From contig NC_054743.1 of assembly GCF_018143015.1 (NCBI RefSeq), positions 38,024,922-38,088,921 on the forward strand: a stretch of DNA of 64,000 nt, read 5' to 3'. This stretch comes from Lytechinus variegatus (taxonomy: Eukaryota; Echinodermata; Echinoidea; Temnopleuroida; Toxopneustidae). Shown here piece by piece: positions 34,838 to 46,800 of this stretch (position 1 is its first letter; each line of letters starts with the position of its first letter). The position numbers and the translations under genes were made by a program. The notes under the pieces were generated by a model. The model ran no database searches, was not told the origin of the DNA, and saw only the letters and a program-made list of their open reading frames with translations.

Positions 34838-35268
34838 CACTGTTAAAAATAAGTTGTAAAAAACAGTAATTATTACTGGCAACTAGGACCCACAAACAGT
34901 ATGAATTATTAGATAACGATGGGCTGTAAAAAATGGAGGGGGTGGATAACTGTAAAAAAAATAAAAGAAAAAGAAAACAACACAATTATAACATTCCTTT
35001 AACTTGAAAATCGCCATTAATTTACCCAAACTATTTATAAGATAAATGCACTGTAATCAACGAAAAAAACTCGATAGTTCGTTGGTATTTTTACAAAGAT
35101 TATTGTATTTATTTTGTTTTACAGTTACCTTGTAATTAGACATTATATATCACTGCACAAATACGTTTGGTTTATTAAATCACTGTGTCGTCTGTTTTTT
35201 AAACAGTAAACATCCTGTAAATTTACGATTTTTCTTTGTAAGCTTACTAGTATTTTTAACAGGGAAGT
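34838..35268. mobile_element. TA-flanked MITE-like element (CACTGTTAAAA ends)
   Basis: The left end CACTGTTAAAAATA next to TA matches the right end tatttttaacaggga in inverted orientation. The interior repeats ctgtaaaaa/tttttacag words. It is related to the 22922-23206 element in GPCR-A intron 2. Confidence 0.55.
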
Positions 35269-36220
35269 AAAATGTGTGAACACTGCTCCCAATTCACAAT
35301 GCGTGTATCGACATAAGGCTAAGATTTCATAATATGTCTGTCATATCCAGACAAACTTTAATTTCAGTCAGATATCAAAGTTCATTATTATTACTGATAC
35401 CCACATACAATGCGTCGTGGATGAGACGGTTTGAAACCATACGCCGAGACATTACAAAATATACATTTATTATACCAGTTATCATATTCATAAGTATTGA
35501 GCGTGTTGAAAGTATATTGTCCCAGTGATTACGGTGTTCATTGTTTATATCCATAGTTTGTAATTTCCCCCTACTTTTGTATGAATCTGGAGCGGAGTGG
35601 CAGAGTTTCATTATGGTGTATAGATATCTAAATGACATTTATTTAAAAAGGGGGAGTCAAGCCTTGGTCATAAAACGTTGTATTGGAAAGGGGAAAAATA
35701 CAACAGAATGGTGAAAGTTTGAAAGAAATCGGACAAGCAATACGAAGCTTGTGGCTCCTTTTAAATTGAAATGCCTAAGAGTATGTAGATTTCAAATTGG
35801 CAACTGGGTAGTTAAGTCACTATGACATCACATATGCAGCCAATTTGAAGTCTCCATAGGTATAGTGATTACCAATATTTACAACTTTAAAAAAATCATA
35901 ACTTTCTTATTGTTTGTCCGATATTGTTCAAGTTTTCACCTATCAATTTGTCTGATTTTCCATTTTAGTCTAAAAGCAATTTTTTTTAATTTGGGTTGGA
36001 TTCCCCTGAACGTGCTAAATTCCATCCATTCATATTTTCTTTTCTTTTTTCTTGTTTCATTATTAAACGAGGTCAATGAAATCTCTGAACATTTTCTACA
36101 TTATTCCAAAATTTAATACTGTCTTAAACAGCGAACAAAGAGTACAAAAGCTTAATGATTTTATCAAGACAGCGGTAAGCAAATCATGAACATATTTGCC
36201 TGAGTGAATGCATGAGCAAA
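35269..36220. other. intergenic with decayed palindromic element
   Basis: Positions 35650-36005 share phrases with the 55.4-56.0 kb element (ATAACTTTCTTATT-TGT and AAGTTTGA/TTTTCA motifs), suggesting an old relative. No gene was seen. Confidence 0.3.
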
Positions 36221-36224
36221 AAAA

Positions 36225-37100
36225 TCAAAGTTTAAACTGAATTTCGAAAAGTTTCAGTCCAATGTTAAACGCCAAAAGATACCCTTCTATGTCCTCACTT
36301 ATGACTATTTGGTTCGAGTTCAACCATAGAAATGTTGGGTAAGTCAAAGATCTCTTCCGAAAACTCAGTATTCTCTGTGCGACTAGCTCCCCAGAACACG
36401 AAAACACATCCACCGTAAAGTCATCTTGATACCGATCCCTGTACAAAACGAATATAGAGTCATCGAACCAATTGACCGATGTTCCATACACATCCTTGTC
36501 ATGGAGATGTACCCTACGAACGAGTGACCCTGATGCATCTAGGATGCACATATCTTTGTCCCCTGGACTGCACTTTGTTCGGACCAGGATGTTTCCGTTC
36601 TTCATGGCATGTATGTCGTAAACTACAACATCCCCTGTGTTCAGCTCGCCATCAAGTGTCCATACCTCATTGTTTATTAGGTAAATTGCAGAAGAACCAT
36701 AAACGGCTGCCATAAGCCTTCCATCTGCGGCGATGGTCAACAAGACACTAGCCGCTGAGGGTGTTCCTATTGAAATTATCTTGATTATTCGCCAGTGTGA
36801 CGTGACATCTTCCCAGTTGTTGGTGATTACCACCGTTCCATTTCGGGTTCCACAAGCTATGTGTCCTTGTTTCCCAGTAGATTCAAGTAACACACAGCGG
36901 TACAGATCCACATTGTCTGTTTTGTTAAATACTTGCCGTGTGTGACCATTTTCTAAGTTCGTAACGAAAATATGACCGCGGAACGTATCCTTAAGAACCA
37001 CATATTGTCCTCTTATCGAACCTATTAAATAAGATGGGAAAATTCGAGGTTCTATGACAGTTACAAGTTTCCAGTAGTTTTCACCATCAGATGGCATCAT
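36225..37100 (-). CDS. beta-propeller-like protein or terminal exon, unknown function
   Basis: There is an unbroken 291-residue frame. Repeating strands (HIFVTNLENG, GHIACGTRNGTVVIT, LMAAVYGSSAIYLIN, NILVRTKCSPGD, SIFVLYRDRYQD, QIVISEDIEGYLLAFN) suggest six or seven beta-propeller blades of the NHL/WD-like kind. No signal peptide or membrane segment is seen. A TAG stands directly before the first ATG, and the preceding bases (gtagattag) could also act as a splice acceptor, so this may be the last exon of a larger gene, for example a TRIM-type protein with a C-terminal propeller. No RING or B-box exon was found in the window. The next gene-like unit upstream is a foldback element only 340 bp away. 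Confidence 0.65.
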   Translation of the reverse strand: MMPSDGENYWKLVTVIEPRIFPSYLIGSIRGQYVVLKDTFRGHIFVTNLENGHTRQVFNKTDNVDLYRCVLLESTGKQGHIACGTRNGTVVITNNWEDVTSHWRIIKIISIGTPSAASVLLTIAADGRLMAAVYGSSAIYLINNEVWTLDGELNTGDVVVYDIHAMKNGNILVRTKCSPGDKDMCILDASGSLVRRVHLHDKDVYGTSVNWFDDSIFVLYRDRYQDDFTVDVFSCSGELVAQRILSFRKRSLTYPTFLWLNSNQIVISEDIEGYLLAFNIGLKLFEIQFKL

Positions 37101-37434
37101 CTAATCTACATGACCACGTTGTGCAACATTAAATTGATCAACTTGATCAAGCCACAAATATATGTTTACATTTAAAATTTCTGATATGAAATATCGTACG
37201 TTCATATAACAAACAGACCTTTGTCATGTTTGTACACGCACTTGCCTGTTGACATTGTTTTTCACCTATCGATTTACCGTAACATTGGACCTTTGCCAAG
37301 ACTGTCTATTTCATTGAAGAATACTAATATAAATCATGATAGGACTGTCTGCTCCTTAATATACAAAGTTTCGATCAGGAAAGTTTGTGTTACTCGTTTA
37401 TAATTAGTAATTATTTAGATAAAACTTTAATGGC

Positions 37435-37940
37435 ATGGCTTCGTAATTCCGAAGGTTCTTTATTCCGAAGGTTCGTAATTCCGAAACACGTAAATTGCCT
37501 ATACCTCGATGTTCGTTAATCCGAAAACGAAAAAAGGTTCGTTAATCCGAACATTTGTGGCGTAATTCCGACGATTCGTTATTCCGAAGGTTCGATAATC
37601 CGAAAACGAAATAAGGTTCGTTGTTCCGAAGGTTCGTTAATCCGAAAACGAAATAAGGTTCGTTGTTCCGAAGGTTTGTTAATCCGAAAACGAAATAAGG
37701 TTCGTTGTTCCGAAGGTTCGTTAATCCGAAAACGAAAAAAGGTTCGTTGTTCCGAAGGTTCGTTGATCCGAAAACGAAATAAGGTTCGTTTTTCCGAAGG
37801 TTCGTTAATCCGAAAACGAAATAAGGTTCGTTTTTCCGAAGGTTCGTTAATCCGAAAACAAAATAAGGTTCGTTAATCCGAAAACAAAATAAGGTTCGTT
37901 AATCCGAAAACAAAATAAGGTTCGTTAATCCGAAAAATGA
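37435..37940. repeat. left outer arm of large foldback: 42-bp tandem repeats
   Basis: Units of GGTTCGTTAATCCGAA + AACGAAATAA + GGTTCGTTGTTCCGAA (42 bp) repeat about six times, with shorter 26-bp units at the right. Its outer end (TTCGTAATTCCGAAG) is the same as in the 16.17 kb element. The 42-bp period keeps one frame open (SLIRKRNKVRFSEG repeated), which is not a gene. Confidence 0.85.
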
Positions 37941-39839
37941 AAACCGGGAAAGCAGAGGCAGAGGCAAGGGGAGGGGGGCGGGGGACACTGTTGCCGTTCA
38001 ATTATTATGAGGATGGGAAGGCAAGGGCGGCCGAACGAACGAATTTTCGTTTGGGGTAAGGCCAAAAAATGAAACTCATACGTCAAAATGGGCACTTTGG
38101 TGATATTTTCACCTTAATATTATCATCTGCTTGAAGTCATTGTGTGTTTGATAGTGATTAAGTAGAGAAAAACTTTTTTGAAGTGACTTCTTATTATGGC
38201 AAAATGTATATTTAGGCTTTATTTTTCGGGAGATAGTATAATTAGCGAGCGGCTTGGTAAAACAAATTCAAAGGTGAAGTTGTATAACGTTTTTTGTGGT
38301 CAATTATTCTTAAAATGGCATTATTGCGAGGTGTTGCGAGCGTGAATCACAAGCTAAAACTTTAGGTTATTTCAATAAAAAATGAAAATTAGTTTTTAAA
38401 AATCCGAGCAGATTTCTGCTGTCATTAAAAAGATGTGCATCGAAATAAAGAATTAACTCGAGCGCAAAAGGCGAGCTTAAACATACTGACCAGAAAAGGA
38501 ACCTGTTAAAGAAACCATTTAGTGACTTCTTTATAGGATGCATATTTCACCAATCGAATGAGAGTGCGAAGCGCAAGCTGAAAATTTTAAATATTCCAGC
38601 CTGAAAACTTAACTTAACTTGTATACTTTAAAAAGAGTTTTATTTCGAAAAAAAACATGAAAAACGGCATATTTATTTTTGAAAAAGGAACTTTCCCATT
38701 TTGGAAAATATTAATTCCCCTGTTTTTTATTTCATTTTTGATGCCCCCTGCCTCCCTCCCGGCGGATCCAACTTTCGTCAAATAGAAGGGGGGGGGGGCA
38801 ATTTTTTTAAGCCATATTTTCCTTGATCGGCAGTTTAAAGTTGATTTTTGTTTGTTTCTTTGAAAGAGTAGTCCTAACAGTCAATAATTAGCTTTATCCT
38901 TATAAAATAAAGTAAATATGTAATAACATGATAAACCCTTTTTCAATAATGCGAGCGCAAGCTATATATTTTTTTTAATATGATGGGCAATGTGTTTGTG
39001 ATCTTCAAAGCGAGATGCCTATGTAACTAAAATTATATAATAACTGCTAGCAAGAAGCGCGAACAGAATTTTTAAATATATAAGCTCTGACCTGATCTAA
39101 GGGGACATTTTAAGAACTTTTTGCAGTTAGCCATGAAGACGATGCGTGTTTTAACCAATGGCGGCGGAACTTTTTTTTTGGGGGGGGGGGCAAAGCAAAA
39201 AAAGGGGCCAATAGGGGCAATTTGGTGCAAACGGATATTTTCACCATTAGATTATCATCTGTGTGAAGAGGTTGTCTTGTAGTAACTAAATTGAGCACAA
39301 TTTTTAAGTGATCACTAAAGTTATATATTTACGTTTCATTTCTGCGAGCGTAGAGAGCAAGCGGTTTGGGGGAAAAAGTCAAATCTGAAGATGTAAAATT
39401 CACCTTTTTGGTCAATTACTGTTAAAAGGGCATCCTTGTGAGATGTTGCGAGCGAATCACGTGCTCAAACTTTTGGAAATTTCATGTGGGCCCAGAATGA
39501 TAATATTGATATAGATATTATTTGCCCAGGGAAGCCACTTCAGTTCTGAAAACTATTCTCCCAGCTATTATTATTTTTTTTTACAAGAACGCTTAGAATG
39601 TCCAGTTTTGAGGTTGGAAAATCGGAAAAATTTGGCTCACGTTTCTCGCTCGCATCAAGTATTGTTTATTGAGGAACTCATTCTATTCCTGGTTACAAAA
39701 AGAAGTATGAAATGTCCAGTTTTCAGGTTTGAATATCACAAATTTTAAGCCTGCGGTTCGCGCTCTCATTATTTAGTTCGTGAGACATATATTCTATTCA
39801 TGAGTCACTAAATGCAGTCCTTAAAAGATTACTTTCTGA

Positions 39840-39992
39840 AGCCTGTTGCATAAAACTTTTTACCTGAGAAAACTCTGGTAAAAACTGAAAACTAAGGTTA
39901 GTCTGATTTCCGCCATTGACTTTAGCACAGGGCAAAAACTCCTGTAAAACAACCTGAGTTTTTCAGGTAAAAAGTTTCATGCAGCGGGCCCC
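39840..39992. mobile_element. palindromic MITE (GTTGCATAAAACTTTTTACC family), copy 1
   Basis: GTTGCATAAAACTTTTTACC at the left and GGTAAAAAGTTTCATGCAGC at the right are inverted, joined by GTAAAAACTGAAAACTAAGG and its partner. The second copy, in opposite orientation, lies at 45769-45924 in GPCR-B intron 3. Confidence 0.8.
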
Positions 39993-40496
39993 AGGTCAGT
40001 ATATAAACAAATTACAGCTCGCCCTCGCATTAATTCTTTTAGAAAGATACACATCTTTCTCACGATTACAAAAAAAAAATGCTCCGAATGCTCACTTCGC
40101 ATCTTGTTTCATGAAATGTCTACTAGTTTGAGCTTGCGATTCGCGCTTTCAACATCTCACAAGGATCATTTCTCGTATTATTTTTATTTTTATTACCAGC
40201 AGAAGCTGTTATTAAAAATGACATCCCCTCCAATACAAATCCTATTATCTAGAGGTTGCTCGCACGCTTCCAACACACTTGATCCCCTGCATCTTTAATT
40301 AAACCATTTGCCTAGGCAGCAATTGCTCAGATAAAATCGAAATTAGCCTATGCTTGATCAGGGCGCCTATATTCTTAATGAAATACATGCTTTGGCCCCA
40401 ACACACGCATGTATCATCGATCGTTATTACTATCATTGCATAATATCGTTTAATCTTGTAATGACAACATCGTTTTTGTTACCAAAATGAATTATT

Positions 40497-40918
40497 TTCA
40501 TTTTCGGAAATACGAACCTTATTTAATTTTCGGATTAACGAACCTTATTTCGTTTTCGGATTAACGAACCTTATTTCGTTTTCGGATTAACGAACCTTAT
40601 TTCGTTTTCGGATTAACGAACCTTATTTCGTTTTCGGATTAATGAACCTTCGGAATTACGAACCTTATTTCGTTTTCGGATTAACGAACCTTCGGAATTA
40701 CGAACCTTATTTTGTTTTCGGATTAACGAACCTTCGGAATTACGAACCTTATTTCGTTTTCGGATAAACGAACCTTCGGAATTACGAACCTTATTTCGTT
40801 TTCGGATGTACGAACCTTCGGAATTACGAACCTTCGGAATTACGAACCTTCGGAAATACGAACCTTCGGAATAACCGAACCTTCGGAATTAAGAAGCTTC
40901 GGAATTACGAATGTATGC
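40497..40918. repeat. right outer arm of large foldback
   Basis: CGGATTAACGAACCTTATTT-type units are the reverse complement of the left arm. The outermost part degenerates into 15-16-bp units (GAACCTTCGGAATTAC), ending CGAATGTATGCGG, close to the right end of the 16.17 kb element. Confidence 0.85.
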
Positions 40919-43156
40919 GGACATAATCATTAATGAAACATGTTTTACATTGAATACTTACATGACAGATATAAATGGTGAATATCCTTGAAAATTATCT
41001 TTTTTATTTCCTCTTTTTTTCTGGGGGGCTTACATTAAATATGCAAACGTTTGTAAATTTTTACATTTCCAAATGAAAATGGTTTTTGCGAAAAAAAAAT
41101 TTTGAGGGCTGTTTTACAGCACTTTACAAGCTACACGTATGAAGAATTTGAAAAGCGCGTATCCACTACAAAATATCTGAATAACATCTCCATACACATA
41201 TGATCCCTATCCCATGCTGTTTTATGCACAGATACCTTGCAGGGGGGCAATTGGACGACACCCATAAGATCTTCTAACGTCATCTGCCATGTCTGTTATC
41301 TGCGCAGTCTTGGTTCCGTACCGACATCGTAAGGAACACGCAGATAATCTGAATAAATAGTCATAGCATTGACAGCAGCAATATTCGACGCTCCCAAAAT
41401 CAAGACCAAAAATAGTAAAGTTCCCGTACAACCAAAGCACAAGAAACGATTCCAAGGTTTTCATATTTATTTTACTCATTCTCCTTTTATTAAAACAAAA
41501 TAATCGAAAAGAACATAATTGGACATAATATAGATTATAGAGATATACGATTACAACCAATTATAATTGAAAAATTGAAAATGAAAGACCGGTCAGTGAA
41601 TGAGTAAGAATTGATATCCTATTAAAATAATTAGCATGATCGTACAGAACAATTCAGGTGTATAATTATATAATATTGACTGGCCTTGAGGGGAACATCA
41701 AATATATTGCCAGCAAAAGAATCATATTGGCCCGAGTCTTTAGACGAGGGCAATATGGGTCTTTTAAGGGCAATATATTTGATGTTCCCCGAAAGAAGAG
41801 CCAGTCAATATTTTTATTATCATCCAAATCAGATATCTAGAGCAAAAATCGTGATAATGGTGATATTTCTTTTTAAAATAGTTATATTGTGTCTTGTTAA
41901 TATAAGGGTCTAGGCTCTGCACTTTACCATTATGACGTACTTGCAAGCGCTTGGATCCAGTGATGTCTAACATTATGACGTATATTGTTGGCGCGCAGAT
42001 CCTTATGAAGCGTATCTCTTTATACGCATCCTCAAATGCCCGGATGTGAAACCAGGGAAAATACAAAGGTATATTTTGCGTCGTCTCTGCATGCAAAGTA
42101 ATATGCGCATTGAGACCGAGGAAAATACAAATAATATACCTATCCCTTCCCGATATTTATCAATCTAGGGCAATATGGTTTTGTAAATGACCAGCTCAGA
42201 TGTCTGATACGGGTGATAATAGAACTTATCTGCCAATTAATCAAATAAAAAACATCGAAGTCATACTCTCATTTTAAATGGTCTTATTCTTGCTGAATGA
42301 ATAATAGTAATAATCAATAGAAAATTGTTATAGAGCGCTTAAAAAAAATATACATTTCTCTATGCACTTTGAAAAATCATGAGGCAAAATATGGATATAA
42401 TTCTTAGTAAGCAGAAAAAATCCATGTAGTAATTTACGGGAATTCTTGAACATATTTCCTTTCATTTCGTTAATTTCCATTTCCAACCTATACAATATAT
42501 TTTTTTCATACATCATGATATATACACTATATAAATGAACAATAAGACAAAGAAAATTTCTATGTACAGTGTATCATAATCAAGATAATAATGCAAGCAA
42601 GTTGGAAATGGAGGAGACTACTAAAAAGCGAAGCTCGTAGAGTGCAGCCTCCGGGCTAGAATATTCATATAAATAGTGTAAACAAACAAAAAACAACACA
42701 AGTACAACAGGAGGACATCTTCATCATAAATCCAGTTGAATGCATATTTCTAATAAAATAATAATATTAGTTACAAATGAAAAGAGAAATAACAAAGATC
42801 GACATGAAAAGTTTCTACATTCCTGCCAGCGGATCTCATGATCAGCTGGAAATCGAAAATCGTACGCATGTGTTCTATCCATATATATATAAGTTTTCAA
42901 CATTTATCTCAATGAAAGCGAGCTATAATTACAACATGATAAATGAATGAAGTTTAAAAAAAAGGAAGAAGCATTTTTGTATGCCTCATGCATTGACACC
43001 GTCGTGCCCTTATCTTAGAACCTGAAGCCATTTCATTTCATGTTTAGTGATCTGCAGCTGGCGCATCTCCGACAACTCCGTTTGCGCGTATTCTTATATC
43101 CTCTGAGGGAGGGCGCTACGGGGTTATGACGTGATATGCATCATGTCTGTATACAA
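40919..43156. other. intergenic between foldback and GPCR-B 3' end
   Basis: It contains one palindromic element (41672-41812). No gene is seen otherwise; the stretch just left of 43157 should hold the GPCR-B 3' UTR, but no clear poly(A) signal was chosen. Confidence 0.4.
41672..41812. mobile_element. palindromic MITE (AATATTGACTGGC ends), 141 bp
   Basis: The ends AATATTGACTGGC and GCCAGTCAATATT are perfect complements. The inner pair GGGGAACATCAAATATATTG and its complement are also perfect. Together they make a long hairpin with a short centre. Confidence 0.85.
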
Positions 43157-43401
43157 TTACAAAGGCTGTCTTGTTCCAAGTGACGTCACAGTACGCCACA
43201 AACTCCTGAAAGCTCGCTGCATCTCCGCCCTGAAGCTCCTGTTCACGAAGGCGTAGATGAGAGGGTCGATGAGGGAGTTACAATATCCCATCCACATGGT
43301 AAACACTCCCAGGCGAATGCTGTCGTGAGCAGCGATGAGTCTTGAGTGGTAGAGGAGGTATGGAGTCCAGCAAATCACCACCGCCATGACCAACAAAATG
43401 G
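43157..43401 (-). CDS. GPCR-B exon 5 (TM6-TM7, C-tail)
   Basis: It follows AG at 43403-43402 and completes the split codon from exon 4. It encodes AILLVMAVVICWTPYLLYHS, then GVFTMWMGYCNSLIDPLIYA, a basic helix 8 and a short tail ending RQPL before TAA. Confidence 0.85.
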
Positions 43402-43803
43402 CTTTCGATATAACAAAGAAAGAAAATATTTTTATTTAAAGTTTATGCTTTTTTTGTGGATTTGTTGTTTACTTTAGTCAGCCTACCTGTGCGCTTAACA
43501 CCCGAATAAAGCGCCTTATAAATGTTTGGATTATTATTATTATTTTAATTCATAGAATATAAATCATTTTTAAACCTTCCTCTCCCATTCTTACTTTTAT
43601 TGTTCTACCTTGTGTTTGCGAGGGTGTGTGTGTGTGTGTGTGCGTAAGGGTGAATGTGCGCGTGTGTGGAAGTGTAATTGTATTGTCGGTTTCTTTATTC
43701 CTCTCTCTCTTTCTCTCCACTCCGCTTCTCTCTCTGTTTTCGCCTCTGTACAAAGATATCATTTTTTTTTCTTTTAATCCGTATTTCTCCCCTTTCTCCC
43801 ACT

Positions 43804-43837
<34 letters not shown>

Positions 43838-46800
43838 TCCTCACCCGGACCATCCCTTTAAGGTATCCTAAATTGGCAAATATTGCGTATTGTTAAGAAT
43901 AAATCTTGTCACGGCATCGTACGAATATAATGTAAGGGACCATTTTAACGAGGAAGAATTTAGTCATTTATTGCTAATTTAAATGTGTCAACTTTTGTAT
44001 TATTATCAGAATAACAGTCACATTTGAGTCTTTTATTCATGGAGTACTCCAGGCTCGAAATAATGTGATTTGAATAAATAAAGTAAAATCAGACAAACTA
44101 AACACTGCAAATGTCACCAAATTTCGGACAAGGAATAGCAAAGTTACGACATTCTAAATTTTTGCATTATTTCTGTGGTTCTGTTCTACGCATGTCTTCA
44201 TGAGTATGCAATCAGCAAACTAATAGTGTCATAACCCCACTTCTCTTTTTGTTATTTATCATGTGAAATTACGTTTATTCAAATTTTGTCTTCCAAAACT
44301 AAAAAACATGGATTGACAACTGATTTAATGCGCACGACAATCATTGCCGCATTTTTTTTACAAGTGAGTTAATGACTCGATATGGCGCAATAGCTCAGAG
44401 GAGGCGCGATAGCTCAGCGGTAGAGCGGGGATGTTTATTCCCGTGACCCGGGATCGATTCCCACTTGGTGCGCTAGTGCCCTTCGGTAAGGCATTCATCC
44501 TCAGTACCAGGTCCTTCGGAGAGGACCTTAAGCCGTCGGTCCTCTGGTTGCTTGCTTACAAGCATTCATGCTTTCTTAGCAATCAGGTAAAAAATCACAA
44601 TCAATCAATCAATTCACATGTATGAAAATATGAAATATATATTCATGATTCATGTAATATAAACAACAGAGAAAGAGAGGACATGGCATCATCACCCTAT
44701 TGTAATATTCATGATGTCATTGCATATAAATGTTTTATACAAAATAATGCTTTAACTTTAACATTCAATAACTATGTTATTTATTCTAAAATTTTGGTAA
44801 AATTTTCAGCATTTTTGCTGGTTGAAATCAAATAACTCTATTTATTTAGATTTAATTATTTTCATCCCGGGTTACCCCATTTAAATCAAGAAAATGTAAT
44901 TACTTTCTCACCCAATATTGCAACTCTCTTGTGTGCGATATGCTTACGCTTCTCAATCTTCAGTCTATTCTTCCTTGCTGACGTCATGTTATTTGTCACG
45001 CTAGTATTGTCGCTAACTGGTTCGCTCATTACTTGATGATTTACATGGGGGTCAATGACCTCCACAACTCTCTCTTGGTTCGATGCGGCATGGTGTCTGA
45101 ATATCCAGTCCTAGGAGAAGAGAAAAAAATTCACTTTACTTGCAAAAGCTTCTTTACTATTTCCTGTCCACGCAACCATATTCCCTTTTTTTTTTTTTAA
45201 AGTGTCAAAGTTAACATGATGAACAGTGTTCCTCATAGAACATCACTTGGCGCCGGAAAATATTACACTAAAGTCTTTCTCGGGCCAATCAATGATCCAA
45301 TGCATCATCGAGAAAGAAATGAGACTTTAGTGTTTGGATGGGGAATTATAACTTCTACCATATTTACCCAAATCTGACCAAGTTTTGTCTAATTTGGCAA
45401 ATATTTTCAAGTAGTGATAATTCATGTGGTAATATGAGCGTATTTTAGAGAAAATTTCACATCCAAGCATAATTATGTATGCCCATTTGGAAAACGGATT
45501 TTCAAGTAAGTGGTTACTTCAACGCCTTATTCGCATCCCTTTTGTTCCAATTACTCACTATTTGAATAGTTTTATCGCCGTCTATAGAATGCATTCGACA
45601 ACACCTTTAAGCTAGACATTGTCAGATGGCGAAATTCAGATTTTGTCAATACCTGTCGTTTAGATTTACAAGCGCTCGTCTAGATCCTCGTTTACAATAT
45701 CAACCGAACACAGGCGTTTATGGCAAACGGTCTACCGTATCTCAAACGGTAGACCGTTGGTTAGACCAGGGGCCCGTTGCATAAAACTTTTTACCTGAAA
45801 AAACTCGGGTTGTTTTTACCGGAGTTTTTGCCATGTGTTAAAGTCAATGGCAGAAATCAGAATAACCTTAGTTTTCAGTTTTTACCGGAGTTTTCTCAGG
45901 TAAAAGTTTTATGCAACAGGCTCCAGGGAGCTGAGAGGAAGACCGTGTGGCAGGACCATAGACCCGTGTCCTGGGAACGATTCTTTTATTCGAGGAAAAT
46001 TTTGACAAGCAAAAAAAAATTTGGTTATTTAACATACCTATCAGATTTCCAGGGGGTGCTGCCTATGGTAAATAATAGACGCAGCCCCAGTAGCCCCGCT
46101 TCCCAGGGCCATGTCATATACCCGGATGTTAGCAAGACGAAATTGTAATGAATTTCATATTTCTAACCTCATTGCTTTCTTGTCGAGCGTTTCGTAATCC
46201 ATCTTCTGTTGGTTTAGATGCAACGCCCTCTGTTGGACCCGATGACACCGTCACAGTAGATGGTCCAGTCCATTTGGACGCTGCGTTCGACCTCGACAGG
46301 CAATGACGACTTAGTCGTTTTTCTTCCTTCCATAAGCGGTAAGTGATGACGACATAGCAACCAAGCAGGGATGGTACGAAAAATCCATAGTTCACTATAA
46401 TCGCGTTGATGCGGAATGACGCATCATCCCACCACTTGATCGAGCAATGGAGAGTTCCCGGATGGTAGCCGATGTACGATTCGTTCCCTCGTTTTGCCGC
46501 AACGGACGCGACGGTTGTTCCGACTAGCCAAGACGTGACGATCATGACGAGAACACGCACCCGGCTTGGTTGGAAATGGCGGGAAAAGACAAGGATAAGC
46601 AGACGATCCACTGCGATCGACAAGATGATGGGGAGATTAGTGAAGCTTAACATGATTGCCAAAAATCCTTGAACCTGTTTTATTAGAAAGATGGTAAAGG
46701 AGAATTGCTGCATATCTATTTCGCTCCGGTTTGTGTTTGTTTGAACCCCCCCCCCCTACTACAAATAGATCACAATAACAATGACTGCCATATTGCCATG

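Larger units (their letters stand above)
37435..40918. mobile_element. large TU-like foldback element, ~3.5 kb
   Basis: The outer arms (37435-37940 and about 40497-40918) are tandem repeats in opposite orientation. The inner arms are also inverted: GCGAGCG..AAGC words read forward at 38330-39480 and as complements (GCTCGC, TTCGCGCTC) at 39630-40160, with the centre near 39550. A palindromic element (39840-39992) and G runs (38788, 39179) are nested inside. There is no coding capacity and no clear target duplication, so it could be two abutting copies. The modular layout resembles sea urchin TU foldback elements (inference). Confidence 0.7.

Noticed and set aside
37676-37876. Open frame of repeated 14-residue units
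   Set aside because: It is the translation of the 42-bp tandem repeat; no start context, no conservation argument and no partner domain.
43626-43896. Two + strand frames around microsatellites
   Set aside because: They are made of (TG)n, (TC)n and (AC)n repeats inside a GPCR-B intron.
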